From: Candidatus Omnitrophica bacterium UBA1443
GTDB lineage: Bacteria; Omnitrophota; Omnitrophia; Omnitrophales; Aquincolibacteriaceae
Direction: 5' to 3'
DNA: 10,799 bases
Assembly: GCA_002329545.1 (NCBI GenBank)
Contig: DCTJ01000085.1
Coordinates: forward strand, 1-10,799
Within the stretch, counting starts at the first letter, position 1; every line of letters starts with the position of its first letter. The position numbers and the translations under genes are program-made. Positions 7,553-10,799 of this stretch are shown one piece after another. The notes beneath the pieces are model-generated. The model saw only the letters and a program-made list of their open reading frames with translations, was not told where the DNA came from and did not search any database.

Positions 7553-8372
7553 CACCTTCCATCACCGGAATTTGCTGATCTTCGGTGACGATCGTCGCGG
7601 CCGCAAACTTATCGTACAACTTTTCAACTTGGAGGGTGGCGCTCACCCTTCCCGATTTAATAACTTTGAGCGAATCCCCCATCTTCAGGCCGTCCTTGAG
7701 CCCCAGATTGACAACCACAAAATTAAACTTCCGGTTAACCGTAAGTACCTTTGAGCCTCGCGTCATATCAAGAGGAACCGGAGGAGTCGGGGTCGAAACC
7801 GTGGGAATTCCCGGAGACACGGCTTCGCTTTGCGGGACAGCCATCACCGCCATCGGCGCACGCGCAGGGGTTACTCCCGGCGAGGTAAAGACCAGCCCTC
7901 CTTCATTCGTCGTCGAAGAACTTAAAACCTCTTCCTGGGAAAGAGTCTCTTTGATGTCGGCAGGGGTCACGTTGCAGGCGCGCATTGCCTCTTCCGCTTT
8001 TTGCTGAAGTTCAACGATTTTCTTTTCCATTTCAGCGACTTGGCTGTTTTTATCCTGGAGTTGTTTTTCAAGATCCGTCCTGGCTGAAATAATCCTGGAC
8101 GTCTCATTTTTCAAGCGACTCACCTGAGATTCATACTCCTGTGCTTTCCGGCGATAGTCCTCGCTTTCGGCCTCAAATTGTTCTTTGGCCGCCTTGATTT
8201 GCTCCTTTTCAGACTGGAGATTAAGAACCCTTTCTCGGGTGGTATCATATTTTTTTTCAAGATCAATCCGAATATTGCGTTCGGCATTTAAATGCTGATA
8301 AAGATAGTAGGCGCCACCCGCCGCGGTAAGCGAAAGAATAAACGCGAAAAAAATTCCTAATCTTGTTCCCAT
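7533..8372 (-). CDS. Membrane-anchored coiled-coil protein with C-terminal beta-barrel-like domain
   Basis: The 279-residue protein has four parts. Residues 4-25 are one hydrophobic segment (GIFFAFILSLTAAGGAYYLY) that would anchor it with the rest outside the cytoplasm. Residues about 28-132 are a long Glu/Lys/Gln-rich coiled coil. Residues about 150-205 form a Pro/Thr/Ser/Val-rich linker. The last 75 residues (VLTVNRKFNFVVVNLG...DGLKMGDSLKV...EGDEV) alternate hydrophobic residues and turns in a way that recalls the small barrel at the C-terminus of FlgT-like proteins; that resemblance is from memory and tentative. AGGGAGGA about 12 nt before the ATG supports this start. It opens the cluster that continues with the two small coiled-coil genes and aroA, and its end overlaps copy B. 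The layout suggests an envelope-spanning or scaffold role. The precise function is unknown. Confidence 0.85.
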   Translation of the reverse strand: MGTRLGIFFAFILSLTAAGGAYYLYQHLNAERNIRIDLEKKYDTTRERVLNLQSEKEQIKAAKEQFEAESEDYRRKAQEYESQVSRLKNETSRIISARTDLEKQLQDKNSQVAEMEKKIVELQQKAEEAMRACNVTPADIKETLSQEEVLSSSTTNEGGLVFTSPGVTPARAPMAVMAVPQSEAVSPGIPTVSTPTPPVPLDMTRGSKVLTVNRKFNFVVVNLGLKDGLKMGDSLKVIKSGRVSATLQVEKLYDKFAAATIVTEDQQIPVMEGDEVSKG

Positions 8373-8431
8373 ACGATTATGAGTCCTCCCTGTGGTTCCC
8401 GCTACTAGATACGTAAAACTTGAAGCGCTGG

Positions 8432-8448
8432 GTTAACACTCCCTTAAC
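8432..8448. repeat. Short inverted repeat upstream of the coiled-coil gene
   Basis: GTTAA (8432-8436) and TTAAC (8444-8448) are perfect inverted arms separated by 7 nt, about 60 nt before the coiled-coil start. With the terminator just upstream, this stretch must hold the promoter for the cluster, and the repeat could be an operator. I found no convincing -35/-10 pair here. Arms of 5 nt can arise by chance. Confidence 0.25.
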
Positions 8449-8512
8449 AAAACACGATCCGCGTGACCGACAAAATCACGACAGCGCCGCCAAAAGAAAA
8501 ACATCCGCGACA

Positions 8513-8550
8513 CAAAAAGAAGAGGGGATGCCGCTTTGAGGGCACCCCTC
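8513..8550 (-). terminator. Intrinsic terminator after the SWIB gene
   Basis: On the minus strand, GAGGGGTGCC (8550-8541) pairs with GGCATCCCCTC (8532-8522), giving ten base pairs with one bulged base and an 8-nt loop. TTCTTTTT follows at once. It begins about 70 nt after the SWIB stop. The plus strand also has ATTTTTCT after the hairpin, so the structure could work in both directions, though I see no plus-strand gene that would need it. Confidence 0.85.
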
Positions 8551-8621
8551 CCATTTTTCTCAAGCTACTCCACCATTTGTCACACACACCATTCGACGCT
8601 GTGTAAAAAACGGATGAAACC

Positions 8622-8876
8622 TTACGAAAGATGCTTACTGACAAGCTTCGTCATCTCAAACATGTTCACGACCGATTTTCCGCCAAACACTGCTTTGAGA
8701 TTCTCGTCCGCATTGATGTTGCGTTTATTCTTGGCATCCTGGAGACCGTTTTTCTTGATGTAAGCCCAAAGTCCTTTCACGACCTCACTGCGAGGCATCG
8801 GCCCCTTGCCGACGATCACCGCGAGTTCGGAACTGATGTTCATGGGCTTCATAAACGCTGAATTTGCTTTCGCCAT
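8622..8876 (-). CDS. Stand-alone SWIB/MDM2-fold domain protein
   Basis: The start at 8876 (MAKANSAF) gives 84 residues and is set by AGGAG 7 nt upstream; a longer frame from 8951 adds 25 residues unrelated to the domain. Residues about 9-84 cover nearly a whole SWIB domain: PMNISSELAVIVGKGPMPR, VVKGLWAYIKKNGLQD, KNKRNINADENLKAVFGGK, then VVNMFEMTKLVSKHL. The LWxYIKxNxLQD core with the following KR and D is diagnostic. SWIB domains are known from eukaryotic chromatin remodellers, and in bacteria as small free proteins or fused to topoisomerase I (Chlamydia). A DNA- or nucleoid-associated role is therefore an inference. The gene has a candidate promoter of its own and ends in a strong terminator, so it appears to be transcribed alone. 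Confidence 0.94.
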   Translation of the reverse strand: MAKANSAFMKPMNISSELAVIVGKGPMPRSEVVKGLWAYIKKNGLQDAKNKRNINADENLKAVFGGKSVVNMFEMTKLVSKHLS

Positions 8877-8883
8877 CGTATTT

Positions 8884-8888
8884 CTCCT
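8884..8888 (-). promoter_or_regulatory. Ribosome-binding site of the SWIB gene
   Basis: AGGAG on the minus strand, 7 nt before the ATG at 8876, decides this start over the in-frame ATGs farther upstream. Confidence 0.75.
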
Positions 8889-8942
8889 CATGGTTAAAGG
8901 TCGCAGAGCGTCGACTACGCTCGTAAACCTGGCTGTTGGTCT

Positions 8943-8971
8943 ATCATACAATAGTCTAGGGCTCTCTACAA
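8943..8971 (-). promoter_or_regulatory. Candidate promoter of the SWIB gene, with an inverted repeat around the -35 box
   Basis: On the minus strand, TTGTAG (8971-8966) and TATGAT (8948-8943) are 17 nt apart. The -10 box matches TATAAT at five of six positions and the -35 box matches only at TTG. It lies in the 116-nt gap after nrdR, about 65 nt before the SWIB ATG. Inverted arms GCTCT (8961-8965) and AGAGC (8974-8978) flank the -35 box, so a repressor site is conceivable. Confidence 0.45.
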
Positions 8972-8992
8972 TAAGAGCTTTACTATAGGGAA

Positions 8993-9451
8993 TTATTTCG
9001 GCTTCGCCAAGAGAAACTTCAGTTCTTTCATAAAATGGCTTACGTCCTGAAAATCGCGATAGACACTGGCAAACCGGACATACGCCACCTGATCCACCTT
9101 GGCCAACCGTTGCATGATAAATTCCCCAATCATCCGGGACGGAATTTCTTTTTCATATTTTTCCCGGATCATGTTCTCAAGATCATCCGCGATCGCATCC
9201 TGCGCCGCGAGCAGAACGGGTCTTTTCTCACAAGCTTTATGAACACCGGATAAAACCTTTTGCCTATCATACGACTCGCGACGCTGGTCCTTTTTGACGA
9301 CAAACATCGGTATTTCTTCCACGCGCTCATAAGTCGTAAACCTTTTACCGCAAGCGGTGCACCCCCGGCGCCGACGTATCACTTCTCCTTCATTCGCCGC
9401 TCGGGAATCGATCACTTTATCCGAATCCCGCTTGCAAAAGGGACATTTCAT
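8993..9451 (-). CDS. nrdR: Transcriptional repressor NrdR
   Basis: NrdR senses ATP/dATP and represses ribonucleotide reductase genes by binding paired NrdR boxes. The 152-residue length is typical. The zinc ribbon is complete (C3, C6, C31, C34), with the hallmark GKRFTTYER after the second pair. Residues about 49-139 form the ATP-cone domain, beginning PMFVVKKDQRRESYDRQKV and including SRMIGEFIMQRLAKVDQVAYVRFASVYRDF. The ATG is 4 nt after the glyA stop, and the end of glyA (GGGGT) probably supplies the ribosome-binding site, so the two genes are cotranscribed. I did not see an NrdR box pair in the intergenic stretches, and no ribonucleotide reductase gene is in this window, so its targets lie elsewhere. 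Identification is very secure. Confidence 0.97.
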   Translation of the reverse strand: MKCPFCKRDSDKVIDSRAANEGEVIRRRRGCTACGKRFTTYERVEEIPMFVVKKDQRRESYDRQKVLSGVHKACEKRPVLLAAQDAIADDLENMIREKYEKEIPSRMIGEFIMQRLAKVDQVAYVRFASVYRDFQDVSHFMKELKFLLAKPK

Positions 9452-9455
9452 TTGG

Positions 9456-10754
9456 TTACCCCATCAGTCCCGGGTAAAGCGGGAATTTTTTCGTGAGGGT
9501 TTCCACGCGTGCGCGCACTTTGGCAAGATTTCCCGAATCCTCAGGCGCCTTCATCGTTTCCGTAATCAGTTCGGCGATCAGTTCCATCTCGGGCTCTTTC
9601 ATCCCGCGGGTCGTAACCGCCGGTGTTCCCAAGCGGACTCCTGATCCCTTAAACGGAGACTCTTTATCAAACGGGATCATGTTTTTATTCACCGTTATCT
9701 TCACCTTATCAAGAACTTCCTGAACCTGTTTTCCGTTGAATCCCTTGACCGTCACGTCAACAAGCATCAGGTGATTGTCCGTGCCACCCGAAACAATCCT
9801 CCACCCCCGTCGTCCCATGGCATCCGCGAGGACCTTTGCGTTTTTAACAATTTGCCCGGAATACTCCTTAAAGGCTGGGCTCATGGCTTCCTTAAATGCC
9901 ACCGCCTTCGCGGCAATCACGTGCATCAGAGGCCCGCCCTGGATTCCCGGAAACACCGAAGAATCAATGGCCTTGGCATATTTTTCCTTGCACAAAATCA
10001 GTCCCGCCCGCGGGCCTCGCAATGTTTTATGGGTTGTCGTCGTCACAATGTCGGCATATGGAACTGGACTGGGATGATGGCCCGTCGCCACCAAACCCGC
10101 AAAATGAGCCATATCCACCATCAAGAGAGCCCCCACGCTGTCCGCTATTTTTTTTCCCCTCTCAAAATCAATCACTCGGGGATACGCCGAGGCCCCCAAA
10201 AGAATCAACTTGGGCCGGTTGGCATGAGCAAGACGTTCGAGTTCATCGTAGTCAATTTGTTCATTGGCCGGACTGACACCATAAGGAATGATGGTATAAA
10301 ATTTCCCGGAGTAATTCATGGGATGACCATGTGAAAGATGCCCCCCGTGCGTTAAATTCATACCTAAAATTTTATCGCCCGGCTCCAGAAGCGCCATGAA
10401 CACCGCGATATTGGCGGAGGTGCCGCTGTGAGGTTGAACATTCGCGTGCTCCGCGCCAAAAAGCTGTTTGGCGCGATCGATCGCGAGTCGCTCGACCACA
10501 TCCACGTTTTCACACCCCCCGTACCATCGCTTTCCGGGGTATCCTTCCGCGTACTTGTTAGTCAAGACCGAGCCCATCGTCTCGAGAACCGATATCGACG
10601 TAAAGTTCTCGCTCGCGATCAACTCAATGTTCTCGTTTTGCCGCCCGACTTCCGCTCGTATCGCCCGGTAGATCTCAGGATCCGAAGCTTTCAGATGCGA
10701 GTAATCAGTGACGTCCTTGTTCATAAGTTTTAATTTTTTTAACACGGATTTCAT
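9456..10754 (-). CDS. glyA: Serine hydroxymethyltransferase
   Basis: This cytoplasmic PLP enzyme interconverts serine and glycine with tetrahydrofolate and feeds the one-carbon pool. The 432 residues show the whole family pattern: [10 protein letters not shown] near 44-53, [15 protein letters not shown] (66-80), [28 protein letters not shown] with D214 and H217 for the cofactor ring, and [14 protein letters not shown] with K243 as the Schiff-base lysine. [15 protein letters not shown] lies near the C-terminus. The start at 10754 is supported by AGGGGG 4 nt upstream; the alternative Met11 has no such site. The first ten residues form a short basic extension before the usual family start. It precedes nrdR by 4 nt. 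Only 45 nt of upstream DNA is present, where TTGATT and TTCGAT 17 nt apart are at best a weak promoter candidate. Identification is very secure. Confidence 0.98.
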   Translation of the reverse strand: MKSVLKKLKLMNKDVTDYSHLKASDPEIYRAIRAEVGRQNENIELIASENFTSISVLETMGSVLTNKYAEGYPGKRWYGGCENVDVVERLAIDRAKQLFGAEHANVQPHSGTSANIAVFMALLEPGDKILGMNLTHGGHLSHGHPMNYSGKFYTIIPYGVSPANEQIDYDELERLAHANRPKLILLGASAYPRVIDFERGKKIADSVGALLMVDMAHFAGLVATGHHPSPVPYADIVTTTTHKTLRGPRAGLILCKEKYAKAIDSSVFPGIQGGPLMHVIAAKAVAFKEAMSPAFKEYSGQIVKNAKVLADAMGRRGWRIVSGGTDNHLMLVDVTVKGFNGKQVQEVLDKVKITVNKNMIPFDKESPFKGSGVRLGTPAVTTRGMKEPEMELIAELITETMKAPEDSGNLAKVRARVETLTKKFPLYPGLMG

Positions 10755-10799
10755 GACGCCCCCTATCGAATGGTGTATTCAGCCAAGAATCAACTAAAG

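Noticed and set aside
8444..8644. 66-codon minus-strand frame across the SWIB terminator
   Set aside because: It overlaps the SWIB 3' end and runs through the terminator hairpin, with no ribosome-binding site or family pattern.
8877..8951. Extended SWIB start at 8951
   Set aside because: The extra 25 residues cover the promoter-to-RBS leader, and the strong AGGAG site points to 8876.

Overview
Every gene supported in this window lies on the minus strand, so transcription runs from the right edge (10799) to the left edge (1). Four recognisable bacterial families are present: serine hydroxymethyltransferase (glyA), the regulator NrdR, a stand-alone SWIB-domain protein and EPSP synthase (aroA). 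Between and after them lie exported or membrane-anchored proteins that I cannot name. Moderate GC, a free-standing SWIB protein, small exported coiled-coil proteins and a giant signal-peptide-bearing protein suggest an uncultured Gram-negative-type bacterium. Candidatus Omnitrophota or a PVC-superphylum relative is my guess, but it is an inference from style and not a demonstrated placement.

Layout in transcription order. (1) glyA (10754-9456) and nrdR (9451-8993) are 4 nt apart, so probably cotranscribed. (2) A SWIB protein (8876-8622) has its own candidate promoter and a strong intrinsic terminator at 8550-8513, so it looks like a one-gene unit. (3) A tight cluster follows: a membrane-anchored coiled-coil protein (8372-7533), two small paralogous exported coiled-coil proteins (7552-7313 and 7297-7076), and aroA (7063-5768). 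Gaps are 13 nt or less and one pair overlaps. (4) After 119 nt, a single reading frame opens at 5648 and runs without a stop to the left edge, 1882 codons with the end missing.

The giant protein is the most interesting object. It starts with a signal peptide. Residues about 60-510 carry the spaced motifs of the Tiki/TraB/EreA/ChaN superfamily. About 1000 residues follow that I do not recognise and that look mostly helical. From about residue 1525 to the edge it matches the beginning of the ATP-grasp domain of pyruvate phosphate dikinase (PPDK). An exported protein with a PPDK-like nucleotide-binding module is hard to reconcile with normal PPDK biochemistry, because ATP is not expected outside the cytoplasm.

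The glyA, nrdR and aroA products serve one-carbon metabolism, control of ribonucleotide reductase genes, and the shikimate pathway. The coiled-coil cluster and the giant protein look like envelope components. I saw no tRNA, rRNA, CRISPR array, insertion sequence or attachment site. Once the giant frame is counted, no stretch over 300 nt lacks a gene.
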